A DNA stretch of 64,000 bases from Candidatus Deferrimicrobiaceae bacterium (GTDB lineage: Bacteria; Desulfobacterota; Deferrimicrobia; Deferrimicrobiales; Deferrimicrobiaceae). Of this stretch, positions 57,197 through 64,000 are shown in pieces. A program made the position numbers and the translations under genes. The stretch's first letter is position 1. Every line of letters begins with the position of its first letter. Under the pieces are notes generated by a model. The model searched no databases and was not told the origin of the DNA. It saw only the letters and a list, made by a program, of their open reading frames with translations. The DNA lies in contig DASXVV010000006.1 in assembly GCA_036504035.1 (NCBI GenBank), positions 504,793 through 568,792 of the forward strand. Reading direction: 5' to 3'.

Positions 57197-58322
57197 GGAA
57201 GATGGCCGCGCCCGCGGCCGTCAGCCCCGCCGCGATCCCGAACATCGGCGCGTAGCCGAGCCGCTCGGCGACGAATCCAAGCAAGCCCGAACCCGCCACC
57301 GTCCCCAGGTCGAACGATCCCGTGTAGAGCGCCATCGCCATTCCCTCTCGCCCGGGGCCCGCCCGGTCGACCGTCATCGCCGACAGCGCGGGGAAAAGAA
57401 AGCCGTGCCCGAGACCCGTGGCGACGCCGACCAGCGTCAGCTCCAGGTTGCCGCGCAGCCAGGGGATACCCAGGATGCCGGCCGCGAGCAGCAGCAGCGC
57501 CGCGAGGCAGACCCAGGGGCGCGGAAGCCGGTCGGCCAGGCGGCGCCCTAGGGTGCGCGTCGCCACCACGGCGGCGGAATAGACCAGGACGAAATGGCCG
57601 AGCGTTCCCCCATGGCGGACCATCAGGAAGACCGGCAGGAAGGTGAAGATCGTCCCGTACGCAGCGCCGAAGAGGAACCCCGCCGTGTTCGGGACAAGTC
57701 CGTGCAGCGAAAAGAAAACGCGCAGCTCTGTCCGGTCCAGCGTGGCGCCCGTGTGCCGCCGGCGCAACAACGCGGGGAGCGCGATCGCCGGCAGTGCGGC
57801 CAGGATCGCCCACGCGAACATCCCGTGGAAGCCCGCCCGGCCTACGATAAGCTCGCCGAGCTGCCCGCCGAACGCGGTGGGGATGAAGAATGACAGCCCG
57901 AAGACGCCGAGCGCCTCGCCGCGCCGGGCGGGCGGCGCGGCGGCGGCGACGTATCCGAAGGCCGCGGTGGCGAAGAAGGAGTAGGCGACGCCCTGAATGG
58001 CCCGCAGAAAGAAAAGGGCCGCCCCCGGCTCCGGGGGGCTCAGCCAGGGAAGAGTCGCGAGGGCGGAAAACAGGGCGCCGGCCGACAGGAAAAGGGCGTG
58101 CCGCCCCCGGTTGACCAGCCAGCCGTTGAGCGGTTTGCAAAGGACCGAGGTGAGCGTCCCCGTCGCCATCAGAAGACCGATTACGCCCGCGGAGAGCTTG
58201 AGCGTGTACAAATACGCGGGCATGAAGATGAACATCGTCGCGTGAAGGGAATAAAAGGCGTTGGCCGCGTTGACGACGAGATAATCGCGGTCGTAGACGT
58301 TTTCGGGGGCGTTCGCGGGCAT
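57165..58322 (-). CDS. MFS transporter
   Basis: The 385-residue polytopic membrane protein has about 12 hydrophobic spans (FYSLHATMFIFMPAYLY, GAALFFLRAIQGVAYSFFAT, AWAILAALPAIALPALL). It shows an MFS loop 2-3 pattern KPLNGWLVNRGRHALF and a C-half repeat TRTLGRRLADRLPRPWV. I chose ATG 58322 (MPANAPENVYDRDYLVVNAA); upstream starts are possible. It diverges from nadE by 16 bases. The substrate is unknown. Confidence 0.88.
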   Translation of the reverse strand: MPANAPENVYDRDYLVVNAANAFYSLHATMFIFMPAYLYTLKLSAGVIGLLMATGTLTSVLCKPLNGWLVNRGRHALFLSAGALFSALATLPWLSPPEPGAALFFLRAIQGVAYSFFATAAFGYVAAAAPPARRGEALGVFGLSFFIPTAFGGQLGELIVGRAGFHGMFAWAILAALPAIALPALLRRRHTGATLDRTELRVFFSLHGLVPNTAGFLFGAAYGTIFTFLPVFLMVRHGGTLGHFVLVYSAAVVATRTLGRRLADRLPRPWVCLAALLLLAAGILGIPWLRGNLELTLVGVATGLGHGFLFPALSAMTVDRAGPGREGMAMALYTGSFDLGTVAGSGLLGFVAERLGYAPMFGIAAGLTAAGAAIFLIPGLARRKG

Positions 58323-58338
58323 TGCTGCCGATGGTATC

Positions 58339-59976
58339 ATGAGTGCCATGAAACCGCTTCGCATCGCCCTCGCCCAGATCAACACGACCGTCGGGGACAT
58401 CCGCGGCAACGCCGCGAAGATCCTCGATGCCGTCGATCGCGCCCGCGACGCGGGCGCCCGCCTCGTCCTGTTTCCCGAACTTGCGATTCCCGGCTATCCC
58501 CCGGAAGACCTGCTGTTGCGACCCTCGTTCGTCGCCGACAACGTCGCGGCGTGGGGCGAGCTGGCTCGCGCGATCCGCGGGATCACGGCCGTCATCGGCT
58601 TCGTCGACTGCGACGCCCGCGGGCATGTCTACAATGCGGCGGGCGTCTCCGCGGGGGGAAAGGTGCTGGGCGTCTACCGCAAGATGCGGCTGCCGAACTA
58701 CGGCGTCTTCGACGAGATGCGCTATTTTCGCAAGGGGTCCGAGCCGCTGGTCGTCCCGGTCGCCGGGATCGGCGTCGGGCTGACCATTTGCGAGGACATC
58801 TGGGTGGGCGGCGGGCCGATGACGCGGGAGGCGAAGGCGGGCGCCGGCCTGCTCGTCAACATCTCGGCGTCCCCGTACCACGCGGGGAAGTGGGAGACCC
58901 GGCGTCGGCTGGTCGCGGCCCGGGCGAAGGCGGCCGGTTGCGCGATGGCCTACTGCAACCTGGTGGGCGGGCAGGACGAGCTGGTGTTCGACGGCGGCTC
59001 GATGGTCGTCGACGCCGGCGGGACGCTGCGCGCGCGGGCGCCGCAGTTCGAGGAGGCGCTGCTACTGTGCGACCTCGGCGGCAAAAGCCCGGGCGGGTCC
59101 GTGGCGCCGCTGCCCGAGACGCGCGACGACGAGATCTTCCGCGCGCTCGTCCTGGGCACGCGCGACTACGTCGAGAAAAACCGCTTCCCCGGGGCGATCA
59201 TCGGCCTGTCGGGCGGCATCGACTCGGCGCTGGTCGCCGCGGTCGCGAAGGAGGCGCTGGGAGCCGAGCGGATCACCGGCGTGACGCTGTCGTCGGTCTA
59301 CACCTCGCGCGAGAGCGTCGAGGACGCCCACCTCCTGGCGAATAACCTGGGCATCCGCTGCATCGACCTGTCGATCCGGGAGGCATGCGCGGCGTTCGAC
59401 GCGACGCTGGCCGCCCCGTTCGCGGGGCGCGCGCGGGACCTCACCGAGGAGAACCTGCAGGCGCGCGTGCGCGGCACGATCCTCATGGCGCTGTCGAACA
59501 AGTTCGGCAGTATCGTCCTGACCACGGGCAACAAGAGCGAGATGAGCGTGGGCTACGCGACGCTCTACGGCGACATGGCGGGCGGTTTCGCGGTCATCAA
59601 GGACCTGTTCAAGACGACGGTCTACTCAGTGTGCCGAGGCTACAACCGGCGGCAGGGGTTCGACGCGATCCCCGAGAGCATCCTCGTCAAGCCGCCGTCG
59701 GCCGAGTTGCGGCCCGACCAGAAGGACTCCGACTCGCTGCCCGAGTACGACGTGCTCGACGCCGTGCTCAAGATGTATGTGGAGGAAGAGAAGGGGCAGG
59801 CCGAGATCGTCGACGCGGGCTATCCGGAGGCGGACGTCCGCCGGGTGATCGGGCTGGTCGACGGCAGCGAGTACAAGCGCCGGCAAGCGCCGCCCGGCGT
59901 CAAGATCACGCCCCGTGCGTTGGGCAAGGACCGCCGGATGCCGATCACCAATCGGGCCAACAAGCAGGGAAGGTAG
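58339..59976 (+). CDS. nadE: Glutamine-hydrolysing NAD+ synthetase
   Basis: Final step of NAD synthesis; 545 residues. The N-terminal nitrilase-like glutaminase has Glu in LFPELAIPGYPPEDLL, Lys in VYRKMRLPNYGVFDE and Cys in LTICEDIWVGGG. The C-terminal synthetase has the PP-loop SGGIDSALVAAVAKEALG and GNKSEMSVGYATLYGDMAGG. ATG 58339 or the in-frame ATG 58348 may start it. It pairs with the pncA-pncB salvage genes 19 kb upstream. Confidence 0.96.
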   Translation: MSAMKPLRIALAQINTTVGDIRGNAAKILDAVDRARDAGARLVLFPELAIPGYPPEDLLLRPSFVADNVAAWGELARAIRGITAVIGFVDCDARGHVYNAAGVSAGGKVLGVYRKMRLPNYGVFDEMRYFRKGSEPLVVPVAGIGVGLTICEDIWVGGGPMTREAKAGAGLLVNISASPYHAGKWETRRRLVAARAKAAGCAMAYCNLVGGQDELVFDGGSMVVDAGGTLRARAPQFEEALLLCDLGGKSPGGSVAPLPETRDDEIFRALVLGTRDYVEKNRFPGAIIGLSGGIDSALVAAVAKEALGAERITGVTLSSVYTSRESVEDAHLLANNLGIRCIDLSIREACAAFDATLAAPFAGRARDLTEENLQARVRGTILMALSNKFGSIVLTTGNKSEMSVGYATLYGDMAGGFAVIKDLFKTTVYSVCRGYNRRQGFDAIPESILVKPPSAELRPDQKDSDSLPEYDVLDAVLKMYVEEEKGQAEIVDAGYPEADVRRVIGLVDGSEYKRRQAPPGVKITPRALGKDRRMPITNRANKQGR

Positions 59977-59982
59977 CGCAAT

Positions 59983-60555
59983 TCAGGGCGATCCGTCGAC
60001 CCGGATCAAGTCGATATCGATTTCGAGCTCGACCGTGTCGCTCCCGACGAGCCCACCCATCCGGAACATCTCCCGGCTGATCGTCCCCGCGGCCTTGCCC
60101 CCGACGTGCTCCTTCCCGGCGGAGTCCTTCGGGAGCACGGTCGGCCCCTGGACGTCGAGCACCACTTCCTTCGTCACGCCGTGAAGCGTCAGATCGCCGG
60201 TCACCTTGAGCTTGCCGTCGGCGACCTGCACGATCTTCTTCGACCGGAAGACGGCCGTCGGGTATCTCGCGACGTCGAAAAACCTCCTGCCCCGGAGGTC
60301 CGAGTCGCGCAGGCCGATTCCCGAGTGGATCGAGGCGACGTCGATCGTGATTTCCGCGGACGATTTCGTGATGTCCTTCTCGTCGTAGACGACCTTCCCC
60401 GAGAACCGGTCGAAGCCGCCCTGGACGGAAACGACCTGAAAAGTCGTGGTCCTGAACCGGATGCCCGAACTCGGGAGATCAAGAATCCAGCCGGCCCACG
60501 CGGCGGCTGGCAGCAGGCATACGGACAACAAGGCGGCAGACGCGAACCTTTTCAT
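59983..60555 (-). CDS. YceI-like exported lipocalin-fold protein
   Basis: The 190-residue product from ATG 60555 (AGGAGG eight bases upstream) has a signal peptide ASAALLSVCLLPAAAWAGW. The mature part shows the YceI pattern: SSGIRFRTTTFQVVSVQGGF, DVASIHSGIGLRDSDLRGRR then FFDVARYPTAVFRSKKI, and GDLTLHGVTKEVVLDVQGP. YceI proteins bind isoprenoid or similar hydrophobic molecules in the periplasm. It is third in a minus-strand set after rqcH. Confidence 0.92.
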   Translation of the reverse strand: MKRFASAALLSVCLLPAAAWAGWILDLPSSGIRFRTTTFQVVSVQGGFDRFSGKVVYDEKDITKSSAEITIDVASIHSGIGLRDSDLRGRRFFDVARYPTAVFRSKKIVQVADGKLKVTGDLTLHGVTKEVVLDVQGPTVLPKDSAGKEHVGGKAAGTISREMFRMGGLVGSDTVELEIDIDLIRVDGSP

Positions 60556-60625
60556 CCCGGAGTCCTCCTTGGTCCTGTTGCCCATTGGATGGCCTGCGGC
60601 AGACGAGGATTCCTTATCTGGACGC

Positions 60626-62296
60626 CTAACGCACGTTGATCGTCGTATACGACGCGATCCGGACGAGGCCGGGCTTGGCTCCCTTGAACTTCGAGACGTC
60701 GCGGGCGGCGGCGAGGAACACCGGGACGTTCGACGATCCTCTGGCCTTGCTGTGCAGCACCGCGAGGCGCGCGGCCTCCTCGATCACTTCGGCCGGCACC
60801 TCCGCCCCCGCAGGTCGCTTGACCAGCACGTGGCTTCCCGGGATGCCCTGCGCGTGCAGCCACAGGTCGTCGGGCGAGGCCAGTTCGCGGACGATCCGGT
60901 CGTTGCCGACGTTGTTGCGGCCGACGAAAAGCGTCCAGCCGCGGAAGTCGATCCGCTCGACCTGCGGGACGAGCGGCGCCGCGGGCTTCGCCTTCACGGT
61001 CTTCGGCTTCGCCTTCTGGCTGCCCCCGTGCCCTTTCGCGGAAATCGATTCCGTGAGCTCCTGCCGGATCGCCATCAGCGCCTCGATCGTTTCCGCCTCC
61101 GCCAGCTGTGCCTCGAGCGATTCGAGGTAGAACACTTCCTCGGACAGGTCGCGCAGGCGGTTGCGAACGATCCCGGCCGCGCCCTTCGCCTTCTTCGCCA
61201 GCCGGAAGTAGCGTTCCATGTTCTCGACGGGCGACTTCGACGGGTCGAGCGGGACTCCCTGGAAATCGGTCATCCCCTTGCGGATCTGCCCGAGCGCATA
61301 TTTCAGCGTCTCACCGTGAGCGCCTCCCGCAAGCCCTTCCCGCAACCGCGCTTCGTCGCCTTCCACTTTTTCCAGCGTGTGCCGTGCTTTCCGGAGCAGC
61401 GTGCCCAGGCGGGAGGCGATCTGCTGCCGAAGCGTCGCCGCGTCGCGCTCCGCCGTGACCCCGCCGAAGAAGCGGTCGGCGGCTTCGTTGGCGGAGGGGA
61501 ACGACTCGAAGGACACGAACCCGGCCGCGGGACAGGGAAAGGGGAGCAGGCGCGCCTTGCCGGAGGGAGGCATCCCGATGCACGGCCGCGATTCGCCCGA
61601 TTCGTAGCGGCGTGAAAGGTCGCGCACCGCCCTGAGCAGCCCCGCGGGATCGTCGCCTCCCGCCGCCGCGGCTTCGTCGGCCAACTCCCGCCCCAGGCCG
61701 GTTACGACGCGCTGGAGCGCGCGCCCCGCGCCTTCCAGGCGTCCCGCCGCCAGGACGGATTCGGCGTCCTCAAGGGAAAACTCGGGCAGGAAGATTCGGG
61801 CGGGCTTGGGGAGCGGACGATAGGGAACGCCCGCAGCGACCTCGCGGATCGCGCTCTCCTCGGTCGGGACGGCGCGAAGCGGCTCGAGGATCGTCCCGTC
61901 GCCGTCGACGTAGATCAGGTTGGCGTGGCGCCCGAACAGCTCGGCGTAGAGCGACGTGCGGGCGTGCAGCGCGTCCGTCCGGGTCGAGGCGAAATCGATC
62001 CGGACCGACCGGTCGAACGGCGCGAGGTCGAACCGTTCGATGCGCATTCCTTCGAGATGGCGGCGCAGGTACCGGCAGAAGCGGAGCGGCGTCTGCGGGT
62101 TATGCGGCTTGCGCGCGACGAGGTGGATCCGGCACAGCGCCGGGTCGGCGGAGAGGAGCAGCAGCCGGTCGGCGCGCCCGGTCCAGAGGACCAGCACGAG
62201 GTCGCGGGCGGAGGGCTGGTGGACCTTCGAGACGAGCGCCCCGGGAAGCTCGCGGGAAAGCTCGGACACGACCTGCCGGACGAGGAAGGAATCCAT
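60626..62296 (-). CDS. rqcH: NFACT-family RqcH/Rqc2-like ribosome quality control factor
   Basis: The 556-residue product begins MDSFLVRQVVSELSRELPGA, the NFACT-N domain. It continues with a helical coiled-coil middle (RFGTLLRKARHTLEKVEG-like) and the RQC-type NFACT-R domain near the end, with FVGRNNVGNDRIVREL and DDLWLHAQGIPGSHVLVKRP. Bacterial RqcH adds Ala tails to stalled nascent chains on 50S subunits. Conserved catalytic-face residues of the N domain are not checked in detail. It lies 24 bases after the LOG-family gene and 70 before the YceI-like gene. Confidence 0.93.
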   Translation of the reverse strand: MDSFLVRQVVSELSRELPGALVSKVHQPSARDLVLVLWTGRADRLLLLSADPALCRIHLVARKPHNPQTPLRFCRYLRRHLEGMRIERFDLAPFDRSVRIDFASTRTDALHARTSLYAELFGRHANLIYVDGDGTILEPLRAVPTEESAIREVAAGVPYRPLPKPARIFLPEFSLEDAESVLAAGRLEGAGRALQRVVTGLGRELADEAAAAGGDDPAGLLRAVRDLSRRYESGESRPCIGMPPSGKARLLPFPCPAAGFVSFESFPSANEAADRFFGGVTAERDAATLRQQIASRLGTLLRKARHTLEKVEGDEARLREGLAGGAHGETLKYALGQIRKGMTDFQGVPLDPSKSPVENMERYFRLAKKAKGAAGIVRNRLRDLSEEVFYLESLEAQLAEAETIEALMAIRQELTESISAKGHGGSQKAKPKTVKAKPAAPLVPQVERIDFRGWTLFVGRNNVGNDRIVRELASPDDLWLHAQGIPGSHVLVKRPAGAEVPAEVIEEAARLAVLHSKARGSSNVPVFLAAARDVSKFKGAKPGLVRIASYTTINVR

Positions 62297-62320
62297 CGGC
62301 CCAGCCCTCCGGACGCGGGG

Positions 62321-63055
62321 CTACCGGGATGCCTTCGATCGTTTCCCGGTCGATTTCCCGTTGCCGCTCGCGGCACTCTGCGGCAGACCTGTCCGTTCGC
62401 GCCGCTCCCCGACCGGCCGGATGCGTCGTTCGTGGAAGGTGACGATGTGCTGCACCGCCGCCTCGGGGTCGTCGGTGACGAAGAACAGGTCGATGTCGGT
62501 CGGCAGGATCGTCCCCTCGCGCACCATCGCGTTTTTCAGCCAGTCGACCAGCCCGCCCCAGAACTTGGTCCCCATCAGGACGACGGGGAAGCGGCGGATC
62601 TTGCCGGTCTGGATCAGCGTAAGCGCCTCGAAGAACTCGTCGAGCGTCCCGAAACCGCCGGGCATGATGACGTAGCCCGAGGCGTATTTCACGAACATCA
62701 CCTTGCGGGCGAAGAAGTGCCGGAAGGTGAGCGACTTGTCCTGGAACCGGTTCCGCTTCTGTTCCATCGGCAGCTCGATGTTCAGGCCGATCGACAGCCC
62801 CTTCCCCTTCTGTGCCCCGTGGTTGGCTGCCTCCATGATCCCGGGCCCGCCGCCCGAGATGATCGAGAAGCCGCGTCGGGCGAGGAGCTCGGCCACCTCC
62901 AGCGTGAGCTTGTAGAACTTGTCGTTCTTCCCCGTGCGGGCGCTGCCGAAGATCGAGATCGCCGGGCCGATCTGCCCGAGCGATTCGAACCCCTCGACGA
63001 ATTCGCTCATGATGCGAAACACGCGCCACGTTTCGTTGCCGGCCAGGTCTTCCAT
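62321..63055 (-). CDS. LOG-family (TIGR00730-type) Rossmann-fold protein
   Basis: The 244-residue product contains ISIFGSARTGKNDKFYKLTL, SIISGGGPGIMEAANHGAQK and GYVIMPGGFGTLDEFFEALT, the PGGxGTxxE motif of cytokinin-activating LOG enzymes and related nucleotide phosphoribohydrolases. A polar Arg/Ser tail extends the C-terminus. I used ATG 63055; TTG 63061, better spaced from the GGGGGGGAG upstream, is the alternative start. The in vivo substrate is unknown. It heads the rqcH set. Confidence 0.9.
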   Translation of the reverse strand: MEDLAGNETWRVFRIMSEFVEGFESLGQIGPAISIFGSARTGKNDKFYKLTLEVAELLARRGFSIISGGGPGIMEAANHGAQKGKGLSIGLNIELPMEQKRNRFQDKSLTFRHFFARKVMFVKYASGYVIMPGGFGTLDEFFEALTLIQTGKIRRFPVVLMGTKFWGGLVDWLKNAMVREGTILPTDIDLFFVTDDPEAAVQHIVTFHERRIRPVGERRERTGLPQSAASGNGKSTGKRSKASR

Positions 63056-63197
63056 GGACAAGGTGCTCTCCCCCCCGTTAAAGACGTGCAAGATTGAAGA
63101 ACGGACTCCTTTTTTGATGACACATTCGCCGGCCGGAAGCAAGCCCGGCAAACTTGCCGGAGGTGCGCCGCATCTAAAGGGCCGGAGGTTGACGGCC

Positions 63198-64000
63198 ATG
63201 AAAAACGAGATCGACAACAAGGCGGCCTTTCTGGAGTTCAAGGAAATCCTGGTGACGGGGGGAACGGGCTTCGTCGGCCAGCGCGTCTGCCGGGCGCTGA
63301 TCGCACGGGGATGGCTGCCGCGCCTGCTGGTCCGCGCCGGGTCGGAGGGGAAGATCCCGCTGGATATCCGGCGCCAGTGCCGGATATCGCTCGGCGACAT
63401 CACCGACCAGGAATCGGTGATCAATGCAGCGCAGAGCACGGACGCGATCGTTCACCTGGTCGGGATCATCCGGGAATTCCCGAGGAAGGGGATCACCTTC
63501 GAGAAGATCCACGTCGAGGGGACGCGCAACGTGATCGCCGCCGCGAAGGTCTGGAAGATCCCCCGGATCATCCACATGAGCGCGCTCGGCGCGCTGGCGG
63601 GCAGCCCGGTCGCCTACTTCGATACCAAGGGGCGAGGGGAGCGTCTGGTCCGCGAATCGGGTCTCGATTGGACGATGTTCCGTCCCTCGATCGTGTTCGG
63701 CGAAGGGGACGGATTCATCTCGAAGCTGTCGGAAGTCGTGCGGCTTTCGCCGGTTGTCCCGGTCCCGGGTGACGGGAGGTACGAGCTGCAGCCGGTCTGG
63801 GTCGGGGACGTGGCGCGGGGATTCGCCTTGGCGCTGACGCAGCCTTCAGCCATCGGGCGCAGCTTCGACGTGGGCGGGCTGGAGCGGTACAGCTACGACG
63901 CGCTGCTCGACGAGATCGGCGCGTCGGTCGGTCGCACACGCCTCCGGAAGTTGCATGTCCCGTTGCAGCTGGTTCGAACCGGCGTCGGGTTGATGTCCCG
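63198..64000 (+). CDS. NDUFA9-like NAD(P)-binding epimerase (3' end outside window)
   Basis: Extended short-chain dehydrogenase starting at ATG 63198 (MKNEIDNKAAFLEFKEILVT). The Rossmann motif is GGTGFVGQRVCRALIARG, HLVGIIREFP follows, and YFDTKGRGERLVRESGLDWT holds the modified Tyr/Lys region. This resembles the complex I NDUFA9 subgroup, whose bacterial members have been linked to quinone or lipid metabolism. About 267 codons are in the window; the end is cut off. It diverges from the LOG-family gene. Confidence 0.88.
   Translation, partial: MKNEIDNKAAFLEFKEILVTGGTGFVGQRVCRALIARGWLPRLLVRAGSEGKIPLDIRRQCRISLGDITDQESVINAAQSTDAIVHLVGIIREFPRKGITFEKIHVEGTRNVIAAAKVWKIPRIIHMSALGALAGSPVAYFDTKGRGERLVRESGLDWTMFRPSIVFGEGDGFISKLSEVVRLSPVVPVPGDGRYELQPVWVGDVARGFALALTQPSAIGRSFDVGGLERYSYDALLDEIGASVGRTRLRKLHVPLQLVRTGVGLMS

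Overview
The window is a 64 kb, GC-rich (about two thirds G+C by eye), densely coding stretch of a bacterial chromosome that appears to span the replication origin. It opens with dnaA (minus strand, cut by the window edge) and a 270-base intergenic region with DnaA boxes. The rpmH-rnpA-yidD-yidC-mnmE-mnmG-rsmG-parA-parB block follows, with five parS-like sites. Several traits together suggest a Gram-negative of the Desulfobacterota type (Geobacter/Desulfuromonas or Deferrimicrobia-like): the origin layout, an ATP synthase cluster starting with b' and b subunits and lacking a and c, dapL (LL-diaminopimelate route), GatCAB, an AsmA protein and beta-barrel outer-membrane proteins. That assignment is inference from gene content and order, not from a search.

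Layout. 1-12.2 kb: origin, ribosomal protein L34, RNase P protein, membrane insertase, tRNA-U34 and 16S rRNA modification, ParAB partition genes and a small Ala/Pro-rich lipoprotein, closed by a strong terminator. 12.4-18.3 kb: ATP synthase (b', b, delta, alpha, gamma, beta, epsilon). 19-22.2 kb: glmU-glmS for UDP-GlcNAc supply. 22.3-25.7 kb: an unfamiliar exported set of two related beta-barrel proteins, an M30-like zinc metallopeptidase lipoprotein and a small exported protein. 25.7-29.5 kb: UvrD/PcrA helicase, then an ECF sigma factor with a soluble zinc-finger protein.

29.5-32.6 kb (minus): overlapping trmO, fetB, fetA and an RlmL-like 23S methyltransferase. 32.6-33.1 kb: an unexplained GC-rich, foldable intergenic region. 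33.1-44.5 kb: one long probable operon, gatCAB-asmA-nicotinamidase-pncB-mtnA-glnE, joining tRNA amidation, NAD salvage, methylthioribose salvage and nitrogen control. 44.5-48.8 kb: a small unknown gene, a methyltransferase, queC, a secreted seven-repeat RCC1 protein and two small exported fibronectin-like proteins.

49-52.3 kb: dapL, a second aminotransferase and queE. 52.4-57.2 kb: a hybrid histidine kinase followed by tightly spaced lapA-like, winged-helix-like, nth and plsC genes. 57.2-64 kb: an MFS transporter, nadE, a minus-strand set (LOG-family protein, rqcH, YceI-like) and the start of an NDUFA9-like dehydrogenase cut by the window end.

Most genes are housekeeping. The less ordinary material is the parS array with a decayed duplication of a GNAT gene start, the exported metallopeptidase/barrel cluster, the GC-rich intergenic region before gatC, the possible non-canonical mnmE start, and the RCC1/fibronectin surface genes. 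I saw no tRNA, rRNA, CRISPR array, insertion sequence or prophage gene.
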